NCBI GenBank assembly: GCA_037176845.1
Contig: JAYKXP010000265.1
Span: 1-42,387 of the forward strand
Direction: 5' to 3'
Source: Paramarasmius palmivorus
Taxonomy: Eukaryota; Basidiomycota; Agaricomycetes; Agaricales; Marasmiaceae
Length of the DNA stretch: 42,387 bases
Shown: piece by piece, positions 1-10,753 of the stretch
How the letters are laid out: every line of letters starts with the position of its first letter
How positions within the stretch are numbered: position 1 is the first letter of the stretch
Notes under the pieces: model-generated
What the model was told of the DNA's origin: nothing
Databases searched by the model: none
The model's input: only the letters and a program-made list of their open reading frames with translations
Position numbers and translations under genes: made by a program

Positions 1-2286
1 ACCGCAACCTGTACCGACATTTCCAAGGTCAACAAGCACATTGATGATCTACTCGAGATCAGAAATGAATTGGAAGGATTGAAGATCAAAGTTTCGGATG
101 ATCAATTCAAGAACGCCCTCATAGCTTCAGTGCCAAATTCACTGACTGCAACAATCACTGCACTTGTTACTGTTTGTAAACAGAACGAGGAGACATTGAC
201 AGTCGATGCACTCATCGCTGCAATTCGAGCAGAAGCTAGTGGACAGACATTACGGAAACATCCAGAACGGGAAAAAGTCCATTATTCCCGAGATCATTCC
301 AATAATAGAGGCCGAGGATTTAATAGCCGAGGAAAAGGTCGGAAACAATTTAATGATCGTCAGGGCGGAGATAATAGAGAACGGAAGGAAATCACATGCT
401 TCAGATGTCAAGGAAAAGGGCATATCGCCGCAGGATGTCGTTCAAAGCCGAAATCCAAGAAATCAGACGATGATTCCGAGGACAAAGAGAAGTCCAAGCC
501 AGCTAAAGATAGCCAATCATGGCGTAAAGGAAAAGAGAAGGCCAGCAGTACCAAGGAAAGTGCTGTTAAAGCCATGGAAGAAGAAATATGGGAAGAAGGC
601 ACATGGTTAGCCAGGGAAATCCGAGCAGTGGAACAGTATAATCCACCGAAAGAATGGTTTTACGATGAAGAATTCGGAAAAACCGAGGAAACTGAAGAGA
701 AATCTAAGGAAACAGCATACATGGCCTTGGAAATGCACACCACCATGGCCACAATGGTCGATTTACAGAACCCGATTGACAGCAAAGTCATCATGGGCAG
801 AGAAGATCGAGTGGATTCTCAACAAGACGAAGCAGAACAGTTCCAAGACTGCCAACAAAACTTCTATAAAAGCAAAGAGGAATATCGAGAACCAGCATCA
901 CCAGTACTCATCCCATCTACCGCTGTCAAAGCAACCTCATCTCTAAACTCATCCTCACCTCTTAACATCGACATGTACAACAACGAGAACAGCTGGAAAG
1001 GCTACTACGAAAGCGAAGCCTGGCCATGCCCCCCAGTCGTCAACCGAACCCTCAAAGGCGAACTTGCCAATGACTATTTCGTCGGGTATCAGACCTATGA
1101 CCCCAACTGCGAAGCCGGTACCTGCCACACACCCAAGACAGGTGATCGCACCGTCATTGGAGTAGTCCAGACCGCCAGCGACTTCCTAGACGAAGGATTC
1201 AAGCACGTCACCATCGACCATAGGGTATGCCGATTGTGTTACAACAGTGCCAATCGTACCTTTATGGGGGAGAAAGTCATTAGCAGGTGGTTGATCGAAG
1301 AGCCAGGCAAGAAGGAACACGTAGACGTGGCCGCCGCCTACAATGATATTTGGGCAAAGGCAAAGGAAGAAAGGGATAGTGCGCAGATGGCTACGGAGAA
1401 GTTCGAAGAGGAGGAAGGAGTAGTAAAATTCGTATTCGACAGCGCCGCATCCTCCCACATGACTCCCTATCGAAATGGTATCACCGAGCGCCAGGCCATT
1501 ACTCACCGACCCATTGGAACACCTGAAGGAACCACATTCGCCGTCGAGAAAGGCAATTGTACTGTGTACACCACCAACAATTTCCAATGGCACACCATCG
1601 TACTCGCCGACTGTCTACTCGTCCCGAAATTTAGACACACGTTGGTATCTATCAGTAAACTCACCGAGGACGGTTACGAAGTCATTTTCAGTGGCGACAA
1701 CATCAGGATTCACAAAGGTTGGGAATGCATTTTGGATATACCGAAGAAAGACGGTATCTATGCAGTGGAGGCTATAGAACACAAGCCAGGAGACCCTTTC
1801 CCAAGCCTAGTCGAAGCCGATTCACCCGAAATGCCAGCACTCATATCACTTCCTACCACACCAGAACCGGATCAGATCCCACTCGTCGAGGGGGAGCAAA
1901 AATCCAAATTCGAAGCTGATATCGACAACGTCACCCAAGGAATCGACGAGATGGATCTAGATGGAAAAGGTTTAGGCACGATCAATCGGAAAATCAACGA
2001 GATCATTACGAAGATTGATGAGATGCAGATCGACAACGGAGATACATTGGCTAGAGGTGGACATAGAAGAGTCAGATTCCAGGAGGCTATTCGAACCGGA
2101 AAGAAGGACATTATCGCAGGACAATCATCAGGCACCAGGACAGTAAAGAAACCGCGGGTATCCAATCACACCAACAACGACAACACTCGCAATTACAGAA
2201 ACATCAAGAAGAATCGCAACGAGTCCAGACTCCGCCGGGTCAAACATCGCAACCTTCGCGGAGAATACTTCGAAAATCTGGATTAG
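1..2286 (+). CDS. Ty1/copia-type Gag-protease ORF (5' truncated by window edge; no integrase or RT)
   Basis: The frame is open from base 1, so the start lies outside the window. The N-terminal part looks like a copia-type Gag. A basic linker is followed by a CCHC zinc knuckle (CFRCQGKGHIAAGC, about residues 132-145 counted from base 1) that would bind RNA in the virus-like particle. An aspartic protease motif FDSAASSHM lies near bases 1435-1460, followed by a typical copia protease body. Where a full element would continue into the pre-integrase H-x-R-LGH region, integrase, reverse transcriptase and RNase H, this ORF instead has an acidic then strongly basic tail and stops at 2286, just before the polypurine tract. 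Either a large internal deletion was joined in frame, or this is a Gag-protease-only non-autonomous lineage. The type is secure; non-autonomy is inferred from the missing domains. Confidence 0.85.
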   Translation, partial: TATCTDISKVNKHIDDLLEIRNELEGLKIKVSDDQFKNALIASVPNSLTATITALVTVCKQNEETLTVDALIAAIRAEASGQTLRKHPEREKVHYSRDHSNNRGRGFNSRGKGRKQFNDRQGGDNRERKEITCFRCQGKGHIAAGCRSKPKSKKSDDDSEDKEKSKPAKDSQSWRKGKEKASSTKESAVKAMEEEIWEEGTWLAREIRAVEQYNPPKEWFYDEEFGKTEETEEKSKETAYMALEMHTTMATMVDLQNPIDSKVIMGREDRVDSQQDEAEQFQDCQQNFYKSKEEYREPASPVLIPSTAVKATSSLNSSSPLNIDMYNNENSWKGYYESEAWPCPPVVNRTLKGELANDYFVGYQTYDPNCEAGTCHTPKTGDRTVIGVVQTASDFLDEGFKHVTIDHRVCRLCYNSANRTFMGEKVISRWLIEEPGKKEHVDVAAAYNDIWAKAKEERDSAQMATEKFEEEEGVVKFVFDSAASSHMTPYRNGITERQAITHRPIGTPEGTTFAVEKGNCTVYTTNNFQWHTIVLADCLLVPKFRHTLVSISKLTEDGYEVIFSGDNIRIHKGWECILDIPKKDGIYAVEAIEHKPGDPFPSLVEADSPEMPALISLPTTPEPDQIPLVEGEQKSKFEADIDNVTQGIDEMDLDGKGLGTINRKINEIITKIDEMQIDNGDTLARGGHRRVRFQEAIRTGKKDIIAGQSSGTRTVKKPRVSNHTNNDNTRNYRNIKKNRNESRLRRVKHRNLRGEYFENLD

Positions 2287-2320
2287 AGTCAAACCTCAGA
2301 TCATTCCATAATCCAAGGTT

Positions 2321-2613
2321 TGAGGGGGAGTGTTGGAAATATAGAACGTTTATATTTACATATGCATGCCACATCTTAGAATATCTCTTGACCCGCTCGT
2401 ATCGTTTTGTTTAACCCACTTACTTACACAAAGCCACAGTTATTTCTATCGCGTCTATACTTGTACTATTAGGTTTATCTTTCATCCTCACTCATGTATA
2501 AAAGCTAGACAGAAAACCCTACAATAACATAGACTTGGTTTACACATCTATCTCAACCCCTCTGGTCATCAGCTATCGTTTATTCGCGCTTACCTGCGCT
2601 ATCGCTGCTAACA
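2321..2613 (+). repeat. polypurine tract and 3' LTR of the copia element
   Basis: A purine run (tgagggggag, 2321-2330) precedes TGTTGGAAAT at 2331, the usual start of a copia LTR. A TATA-like tataaaag lies at 2497-2504. The LTR probably ends at CTAACA (2608-2613), which pairs with the TGTTGG start; CTGACA at 2631-2636 is an alternative end. The 5' LTR is outside the window, so the end and the target duplication cannot be confirmed. Confidence 0.65.
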
Positions 2614-2655
2614 GAGTTCAATCTAAAACTCTGACATGTTAAGCACCGTTCGTTA

Positions 2656-3084
2656 TTGTGGACAGATTTCATCAAATACAAGCTCAGCTGCCCTTTTTTC
2701 AAAACATTCACTGCCGTTCATGGGGCCTTTCATAAAGCACTCAACTTTCCGTTCCCCTCTCAACCTTGCGTGCACATGAACGTCAACGCTAGGCTCGCTG
2801 AAGCTGCATCACATCTAACTTCACAAGACTCCCTTAGCCTTGCCCACACTTTCCCCGAATGGGATCTCAAGATTGCTCAACAGTCGTTCCAAGAACTCGG
2901 GCCTGTATCTCGAACACATGAAGTCATGGTTGATAGTGCAGGATTCACCTTCGAACGAGAGTTGTTAGGTGTCATTTTGGGGATTGAAAGGAAGGAAAAA
3001 GATATGAGGGATAAGGTGCTCTGTCTTCTTGAATTACTCAACATCGTGCTAATAACTGCTAGTGCATTCCTACCACTACGATAA
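2656..3084 (+). CDS. hypothetical protein or exon fragment, unrecognised
   Basis: An open frame of about 142 codons begins just after the LTR, behind an acceptor-like ...gtggacag. The composition is protein-like: mixed charge, a hydrophobic C-terminal segment, and a central stretch VDSAGFTFERELLGVILG. I do not recognise a family. The copia LTR may have landed in an intron or the 5' part of this gene. No convincing continuation was found downstream. Confidence 0.3.
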   Translation: MWTDFIKYKLSCPFFKTFTAVHGAFHKALNFPFPSQPCVHMNVNARLAEAASHLTSQDSLSLAHTFPEWDLKIAQQSFQELGPVSRTHEVMVDSAGFTFERELLGVILGIERKEKDMRDKVLCLLELLNIVLITASAFLPLR

Positions 3085-3817
3085 TGGCAGAAATCAGCCT
3101 CAAGTGCCCCAATGTCAATGTTAATCATCCAATACACAGTCTGCACTTGAGTCAATGTACCAACTTATTCTCGAAGCAACAATCAGTTCTGCGTGGAACT
3201 TCGTTGTATCTTAATATTGATGCCATCAAGGTGAGGATCCGTTTTTCCTCCTAGGCACAAGTAAAGATGATCGTGGTCAAAGATACATTCCCATGTATCC
3301 GACTGCCAGAGCATATATGATGGGATTTGTATGTATTACACGCAAATGTCCAAGGTGCGTATGAGTCACGATCTCCCTGTTCCATTAACCGAGGTTCGCA
3401 CAGATCTTTTGGGATGGAGAACTCGCGCCATTATCTAAACTCCGATGCAGCTTACATGTCGTCGTAAAAGCCAAGTTGCACAGAGTTCAATACAAAATAC
3501 ATGACTATTTGTTTTATGTGAGTCTTTACCCTTGATCTCAGTCCATCGTTTTAACTGCTACTAGAATGTTTTGATAGAAATTTTACGTATTGATGTTCTC
3601 AATGACAGGTTGTGAACACAACCTCTTTCCTTTGTTAGCCTTTGATAGCCCGTCATTATCGACTGATTGTACTAGTTGTATTAGTCAATGACTACTTTCA
3701 TCGACTTTAAGAATGCGGCTTATTGGCAGATATGATTAACTAGGCTCAACACTTTTCAATTTTTTTCACTTCAATTGCAGCCTCTGTTTTGAATGTCAGT
3801 CACTGATAACTGAACGG
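3085..3817. other. intergenic, no gene seen
   Basis: Several short open frames occur on both strands, none with a recognisable motif or consistent splice signals. Pyrimidine-rich acceptor-like tracts (for example near 3760-3780) suggest degraded coding sequence, but I could not build a model. Confidence 0.4.
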
Positions 3818-5029
3818 TCAAAGGTCTCCGGAGCTAATCAAAGCTACATCTCAATCATGTATCAAATGCGAAAGAATTCTCCCATCCAGCCGCTCTCTCC
3901 GAACGTCCCAAGCCCGACACCAAAACACGTCCCAAGGACCATATTCGACTTGGATATATCGAAATACTAGGTCCCTAAGATGCGAAAAATCCTCTTGCTG
4001 CTCGTCACAGACATCCTGAAAGTAAGGTATAGAATGGATACCAAAAGCGAGTGCTCAATGATATTGATATGTCCTTGGCGGGATGGGAACCTCTGCCACA
4101 GTACTCCCCGCACGGCTCCAGTGATTCCCCATGCAAACAACGAATAGCTTGACGCTCTGAGGTACCCAAAATGTCTCCAGATATTCAAGGTATTCTTCTG
4201 CATCGTACGAAGGAAATGCGATGCTGAGCTCCTCCAGAACCGGCAATGAGGATAGTTTGGATGTCAGTGGATTATCGGTATAAAGTTCCGCTGGGGAAAC
4301 GGCAATGTGCAATCAACCTAGGTTGATCCACGTTGGAGCTACCCCCTTCACTCGAAACAGAGGCAACTTTGACTGGAATAGTGACTCCTTCCTGACCTGT
4401 GTATTGGGAAAGAAGCAGATATTGTGGTATGCTTCCACCGTCGTTTTGTTATCTAAGAATAGGTTGCATGGCCCTCCGAAGTATCGAATATTACAGAGCT
4501 TCATAGTCCGCACGGTGAAAAGTATTAATGGATGAACACGTGGGGCAATGATCCTGATCTCCTTTATTGTGGGTGCACAGGCCCTAAGAATATAGCATTG
4601 TTCTCGGGGAGTGTCAACTTGCGCGGCGCATTGCATGCACATGAAACTACTGCAAGTGTCATTCTGCGTGACCACCAAGGTGAGAGTTTGTATGTATCCG
4701 CGTAAATGATGATTGTTTCTGAGCGAGGTTGCTAGGGACTTCACTGCCAAGTGACTTCGAATGGTTACTCGTTGATACAGTGTTCTGAAGAGGCTTGGAA
4801 AATTGCATCAGACTCATCAGTCAATGGAGCAGTCATCAATTCACCTGTCATTGAGTGAACGGTGTACTAGCAGGGCATTACCAACTGCAAGTGGCGAGCC
4901 ACTAGTCAGAAATTGCTCTAGAATCTCCAGAAGCAGTTCCTGTGGAACAGTGGTGTCAAACAAATGGCCGTTGACAGGGCAGTACTGCCCACGCCGCTCA
5001 CAATTCCTCGTTGTTGAGGTCAATGCCAT
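3818..5029 (-). pseudogene. F-box-like protein paralog A, with in-frame TGA codons
   Basis: Exon 1 is 5029-4845, a 51-nt intron occupies 4844-4794, and exon 2 is 4793-3818. The exons total 387 codons. The N-terminus has the F-box core VPQELLLEILEQFL...LLVHRSLND. The rest matches paralogs E and F, including the CMGNHW and PPRTYQYH motifs. F-box proteins usually link substrates to SCF ubiquitin ligases through Skp1. The frame is broken by TGA at 4315-4313 and 4057-4055. The second falls where paralog F reads CGA in the same YHRAL motif, and the first where paralogs have Arg. A third in-frame TGA lies at 3853-3851 near the end. Outside these stops the reading frame is conserved to 3818, so the loss looks recent. 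If translated as is, the product would stop about two thirds of the way through. Confidence 0.8.
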
Positions 5030-5299
5030 GATGGATGAATTCAATGATGACTGAACTTACTATGATCCTGTTTATCAGCTGGAGCGAAAACAAGTCGTTT
5101 GATTTTCAAGAGGTCGTCCATCAAACTCTGATCGATGATCTCCTGTCCGTGGGAAACACGTCAGTGCAACGTGTCATTGAAAGAGTCCTGTTTTCTAGTT
5201 TTCTCCTTGACAGTCCAGACGTCCAAGTCCTGTAATGCTGTGATAAGGAGGTGCGCATTTTTCACTCATTTGATTATTGCGAGATTTTAATTGACTGAT

Positions 5300-6074
5300 C
5301 TATTCCAATACTAGTTCACCGTCATGGAAATGAATCGCACGCGCAGAGTCCTTTTGTCTTTCGACTTTCTTTCTCGCTATGTCCCAGACCTCCGCCCAAT
5401 TGTTGACTCTGTCGTAGTTGCAACAAAGTTCCTCCATATAGCCGACTTCATCTCTTTTATAATACTCATCCAAATTGAAATAGGGCTTCACCCTCGTGCC
5501 AAATAACACCTTACGGTGATATCTATAAGACATTGGTGGAATGGGTGCCCTTCTCAGCTGCGAATGGAGCCACAAGTAGTCCATCATGATCAAGAAGACG
5601 TGCACCAAAGACAGCACCAGAAACTTCGTCAGGTAATCCAAATACTCCTCGCCATTTTCCTCCGGCATTCCGATACTCATTTCTTCAACTGTAAGACACG
5701 TTGGGAGTGAGACCGAAAGAGGCTGCAGGAATATCAATTCTTCACCAGAAATTTTGATATGCAATTTGCGCAGATGGCACCAGGAACATCCTGAAGTGTC
5801 CATCCTCAGCACCGGTATCCGTCTGCCAATTTTCGCTCTTCTCCTACATATGAACTTGTTCTCTCGTCTATAGGTCTCCAGCGCAGCTTCAGCATGAAGC
5901 ACTGCTTGCCATGGTCCCTTCAAAGTTTCCAGTCGTTCAAATGTTGACCTCCCTATGGCACGCAAGATCAGTGGATGAACGTGATGCATATTCAGCTCCA
6001 GCATCATTAAGTATGGTGCTGTGGAAGAAATGATATCGGCTTGCCACTGCGCAAGATCCACCTCATGTCTCCAC
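5300..6074 (-). pseudogene. F-box-like protein paralog B, 3' part (split by transposon)
   Basis: This segment encodes the leucine-rich middle and C-terminus of an F-box-like protein, with the family's PPMSYRYH and LFGT motifs and a terminal H-D-G-E segment. Its 5' end stops abruptly at 6074, where a mobile element begins. The missing F-box half lies at 10754-11161. Removing the insertion and one CCAC target copy joins the halves in frame through AWWRHEVDLAQW. Exons 11161-10977, 10928-10754 and 6070-5300 sum to 377 codons. No other stop was seen, so the transposon is the only obvious lesion. Confidence 0.8.
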
Positions 6075-7573
6075 TGATACGCCTGACTTTAATCACTTCT
6101 TTTTCGAACGCAAATACGCTAGTTTTGCACTTTATTATTGTTGCATAAACGCATAATGGTTATAGAAGGACTAGTATGAGCCCTGAATAGCTAGTCATTG
6201 GACGGAAGGTGTTTTAGGTGGTTATATTAGTGGATCCTGGTACATGGTACGCCCCACATGGGTATCTGGCCACCACTTTTACTTCTACCAGTGGTTGTCG
6301 AAGTACAATCACCTCCTGAAAACTGTAGGGAGAAGGTCCTTAAGTGAATTCACTACGGACTACGCCTAGATCACCTACCAGACGCACCAAAGGGATTCTT
6401 ACAAGTTAATTTACCCCTTCATACACCCAGAAGAGTTATACTGGCTTGGGCATCACTCGGGACTGATGGCAGAGGGGGAAACTGATCGGAAATCACCGAT
6501 GCCGGATACGGCAAGGGTCTAGAGACCTGTTGGCCGAAGTGGAACCTATTGATCGGAGCGGAGGCAAAGCTGTTCAAACCGTTGTTACAGTGGCGGAAGC
6601 GGATTCCCTCTGATATACCTTATTGGAACACGTCCACATGGAGTGGATAAGAAAATTTAGAGGCGGCGTTATGTGGAGGAACGGTGTTGAGCGATGAGGA
6701 GCTCGGGAGGACCCTGCCAGGCCTCCGATTGGTGGAAAAGCACTTGGCGCATGGAAAAGAAAATTTTATAAAGGCTAAACGCCTAACCGTCGGCCAGGAT
6801 TCAACTCCTGTACCTTAAAACAGAGTGTTACTACTCGCTTGTCACGCTATTTGCGCCATATATGGACGTTGTGACCTATAGATTTCCCTGATATGTATAT
6901 TTTCTCGTTGTATCTCTCTCCCGACTCTGTTTCATCTCTTTTCCGTCTCGTTCCGCAGTTATTCCGACTCAGATTACCTATTATTCAGTTTATTCACCTT
7001 GGACAGTATAAAAAGGACACCAAATGTACGGGGACCGCAGAGGATTCTGCCCCCCACTTGCACGTTACGCGTTGTATGTGGTTATCGTACGAATAGATTG
7101 CTATTGTCCGATCAGAACTCTACCCAAGTCAGGCCCTAGCCTTATTGAGAAGACTAGTTGAGATCTTACTGCAGACAAGAACTTGAGAGGTCGCGATAAA
7201 GACCAAGTTGTTGGCTTTGTGTATTGCTCTACACTTCTCCTATTAGTGAAACTTTATACTAGTTCGTCTCGGTGGCGTTCTGGAAGTGTTTTAACCAGTT
7301 GGGTTACACTTTAGCATCGTAGAGAAGGCCTCGGTTTTGGTGGCTGAGCTTCCTTGCTTGCGTGCTTTATAGAAGACAGTTTTGGTGGCTGTTTTCCGGC
7401 AGTTGTGCTGTAGTTTTACCTTAGAGAGAGTCAGATCACTCGAGGCAGTTTAGATCGAACCAAGATCAGCTTCATATAGCCCTTGGCGCCTTATTTCCTA
7501 GCTTATAGAAGCAAGGACGACCCTATTACGCATCTATACACACCAGATGTACCTATACTTTTACAAATATAGT

Positions 7574-8981
7574 TGGCAGTTATCACAACGACTTTTGCAA
7601 GAATTTGTGATAAGGGTTTTTGCAAAAGCGGAGGACAAGTAATACAGACAGATAGGTGGTACTGTCCGCTTTGGGTGCTTCCAAATTGGGAAGGATCATT
7701 CCCACACCTTCTGGAAAGGGAACAGGCCGCTTTTTTGAGATCTGGAGATATTCCCACACCGCTTTTGGCATCCCAAAATGGAAGGTGCTCTTTCCATGAT
7801 GTAACAGTGCGCTTTTTGGGCGCTTTTTTTGCGGAAAAATTATTCCCACACCTCCTGACATCATCTGGGTGCCTCCCTACTCCGCTTTTGGCTTCCCAAA
7901 ATGGAAGGTGGCCTTACCTCATTATTTTCCACCTGGAATCAATGCATTGGGGGGCTATTGGGGCATGCTGGGGGGCTATAAAAATCGCATTTTTGAGGGA
8001 ATATGTTCTAATATGTTCTAAAAGCATGCCCCTGCAATTGGGGGGCAGGGGAATGCAAAAAAAGCGGTCCAAATATGGTAATTCAGGAAAATGGCCTGTT
8101 GGATCTTGGGCTACAGGCCAGATATTGACATGGGGTAAGTTGGAGGACCTAGATACATTAAATACAAGCCTGGGGACACTAAATAGTACATAGGTTGGTG
8201 GGATAATGGTGCTTAAATATCAAAAATACTGAAAATCTCCGAAATTAGGGGAATAAAATTACAGGATGGGATGTAGTGCAGCTGGGGCTTGGATATTGTA
8301 AATCAGAGATGATATATATGTCCCCTTGCTTGGTTTACAATCCTGGAGAGCTGCCTATTTTTCCAGATTTATTACAGCTAAATTCGCTTTTTTTGGACAT
8401 TGGTAATACTATACCACAGGGAATGATTGGGATGGGCTAATTCTTGCTCATAACCCACTTTATGGTGTATAGATGATGAATATATACTTGCCCAAGCACT
8501 CCTGTATGTGCAACACCTTGTTCAATCCAATGTATTGTACAGTTATGTAACACAGGCAGTAACACATGAATAGCACCTCAGGGAAGCATCCCAGCACCAA
8601 GGGGAGTTCAGAATCGAGTTCAGGCACCCAAAATACACTTTCCTACCATGAAAGGACATTTTCTGAATACATCTGTATGTTGCTACATAAAAAATACATA
8701 AAAAATCGCATTTTTAGGGGTTTTTTTGTACTGGAGCATGGGAATTGCTCCTAAAATCACCAAAAATGAATGAGAGACCGTTCACTATGCATAGAACCGG
8801 AATATGAATTGCCTCCATGTATCCCATGACAGGAATCCATATGCCAGACTAATCAATTCCTGCACAATTACAGAAAACATGTACTATGGATGTAGTATTG
8901 CAAGAATTGATCTGGGGCCTTGGGGAACCTCAAAATCGAGTTCAGGATGAAAAATCAGTCAAGAATATATCCAGGGTTGAA
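7574..8981 (+). repeat. left arm of the giant inverted repeat
   Basis: This arm mirrors 9112-10519: position x pairs with 18093 minus x. It contains internal direct subrepeats, including a roughly 28-bp unit around CCCAAAATGGAAGGTG at about 7760-7787 and 7883-7911, and repeated ATTCCCACACC motifs. Symmetry ends at 8982/9111 and at 7573/10520. Confidence 0.85.
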
Positions 8982-9111
8982 GGAAATCCATCCACAATTG
9001 ACTTCAATATGCATAGATCAAGTTAAATGCACAAGTATATGTGCAATATATGTTAACTATAAGCATATAACTTGTCAGATACATATCTCAAGCTACAGTG
9101 ATTGGATCCCT

Positions 9112-10519
9112 TTCAACCCTGGATATATTCTTGACTGATTTTTCATCCTGAACTCGATTTTGAGGTTCCCCAAGGCCCCAGATCAATTCTTGCAATACTA
9201 CATCCATAGTACATGTTTTCTGTAATTGTGCAGGAATTGATTAGTCTGGCATATGGATTCCTGTCATGGGATACATGGAGGCAATTCATATTCCGGTTCT
9301 ATGCATAGTGAACGGTCTCTCATTCATTTTTGGTGATTTTAGGAGCAATTCCCATGCTCCAGTACAAAAAAACCCCTAAAAATGCGATTTTTTATGTATT
9401 TTTTATGTAGCAACATACAGATGTATTCAGAAAATGTCCTTTCATGGTAGGAAAGTGTATTTTGGGTGCCTGAACTCGATTCTGAACTCCCCTTGGTGCT
9501 GGGATGCTTCCCTGAGGTGCTATTCATGTGTTACTGCCTGTGTTACATAACTGTACAATACATTGGATTGAACAAGGTGTTGCACATACAGGAGTGCTTG
9601 GGCAAGTATATATTCATCATCTATACACCATAAAGTGGGTTATGAGCAAGAATTAGCCCATCCCAATCATTCCCTGTGGTATAGTATTACCAATGTCCAA
9701 AAAAAGCGAATTTAGCTGTAATAAATCTGGAAAAATAGGCAGCTCTCCAGGATTGTAAACCAAGCAAGGGGACATATATATCATCTCTGATTTACAATAT
9801 CCAAGCCCCAGCTGCACTACATCCCATCCTGTAATTTTATTCCCCTAATTTCGGAGATTTTCAGTATTTTTGATATTTAAGCACCATTATCCCACCAACC
9901 TATGTACTATTTAGTGTCCCCAGGCTTGTATTTAATGTATCTAGGTCCTCCAACTTACCCCATGTCAATATCTGGCCTGTAGCCCAAGATCCAACAGGCC
10001 ATTTTCCTGAATTACCATATTTGGACCGCTTTTTTTGCATTCCCCTGCCCCCCAATTGCAGGGGCATGCTTTTAGAACATATTAGAACATATTCCCTCAA
10101 AAATGCGATTTTTATAGCCCCCCAGCATGCCCCAATAGCCCCCCAATGCATTGATTCCAGGTGGAAAATAATGAGGTAAGGCCACCTTCCATTTTGGGAA
10201 GCCAAAAGCGGAGTAGGGAGGCACCCAGATGATGTCAGGAGGTGTGGGAATAATTTTTCCGCAAAAAAAGCGCCCAAAAAGCGCACTGTTACATCATGGA
10301 AAGAGCACCTTCCATTTTGGGATGCCAAAAGCGGTGTGGGAATATCTCCAGATCTCAAAAAAGCGGCCTGTTCCCTTTCCAGAAGGTGTGGGAATGATCC
10401 TTCCCAATTTGGAAGCACCCAAAGCGGACAGTACCACCTATCTGTCTGTATTACTTGTCCTCCGCTTTTGCAAAAACCCTTATCACAAATTCTTGCAAAA
10501 GTCGTTGTGATAACTGCCA
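9112..10519 (-). repeat. right arm of the giant inverted repeat
   Basis: This is the reverse complement of 7574-8981. The open frames of the left arm (7573-8193 and 8566-8754) recur here on the opposite strand with identical translations (10520-9900 and 9527-9339), which supports near-perfect identity over the whole arm. Confidence 0.85.
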
Positions 10520-10753
10520 CCTACTTTTACAAAAAAGTTACAACATCAGCTGCTATACAGGTGTACTTTCCTAGAACTTCGACGAATAGAAGTGATTTTA
10601 CCCCTCTTGAGACCAAGCTTGAGTAGATATCTCTAAGCGCGGCAACTCTGATCACGCCGAACCACACTTGCCCAACTACACCACAGTAGAGTGCTTTTGT
10701 ACACTGAGAGCAGTCATAGTATTAGGTGATTTCACCGAAACTAAGTGGTATTA

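Larger units (their letters stand above)
7541..10552. mobile_element. 3,012-bp foldback (giant palindrome) element nested in copy 1
   Basis: The insertion is bounded by the 7-bp direct repeat CTATACA (7534-7540 and 10553-10559), present once in the uninterrupted copy at 13259-13265. It is symmetric about 9046.5. Its outer 33 bp on each side are only imperfectly inverted (CACCAGATGT against CAGCTGATGT at the tips). The inner 1,408 bp on each side are inverted copies with no mismatch found by eye. A 130-bp non-palindromic loop (8982-9111) lies between. The 206-codon and 62-codon open frames in the arms are mirror copies with no recognisable domain. The tips and 7-8-bp duplication resemble a hAT- or P-type DNA transposon, but no transposase is present. 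Confidence 0.8.
6075..10753 (+). mobile_element. 1,660-bp repeat element, copy 1 (enlarged by a nested insertion)
   Basis: The element starts TGATACGCC and ends GTGGTATTA, and is flanked by the direct 4-bp repeat CCAC (6071-6074 and 10754-10757). Its ends are imperfect inverted repeats (TGATACGCCTGACTTT against TAATACCACTTAGTTT, 11 of 16 positions). Apart from the 3,012-bp insertion at 7541-10552 and that insertion's 7-bp target duplication, it matches the copy at 11800-13459 base for base except for about ten positions. It contains a TATA-like agtataaaaagg near 7006 and no long ORF. It could be a non-autonomous TIR transposon or a long solo LTR; the TG...TA ends with short inverted repeats do not settle it. 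It disrupts F-box B. Confidence 0.8.

Noticed and set aside
1186..1593. 135-codon minus-strand ORF inside the copia Gag-protease ORF
   Set aside because: It is antisense to a clearly coding protease region, so a shadow frame.
3818..5029. Mitochondrial-type code (TGA as Trp) to explain internal TGA codons
   Set aside because: The paralogs have Arg, not Trp, at these positions, TGA is used as a normal stop elsewhere, and spliceosomal introns mark the DNA as nuclear.
6460..6500. Hammerhead-like ctgatgg...gaaac words in the 1,660-bp element
   Set aside because: No stem II forms between them and the flanking stems are absent.
6780..6830. tRNA-like B-box (ccaggattcaactcctg) inside the 1,660-bp element
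   Set aside because: The T-arm-like hairpin has a 6-nt loop instead of 7 and no matching A-box or acceptor stem was found, so a tRNA or tRNA-derived SINE is not supported.
6893..7096. 67-codon ORF in the 1,660-bp element (also 12618-12821)
   Set aside because: It spans the TATA-like region, has no motif, and is identical in both copies simply because the copies are young.
7573..8193. 206-codon ORF in the left palindrome arm and its mirror at 9900-10520
   Set aside because: It is repeated exactly only because the arms are inverted copies. Its composition is low-complexity, with internal subrepeats and no domain, so I treat it as non-coding transposon sequence.
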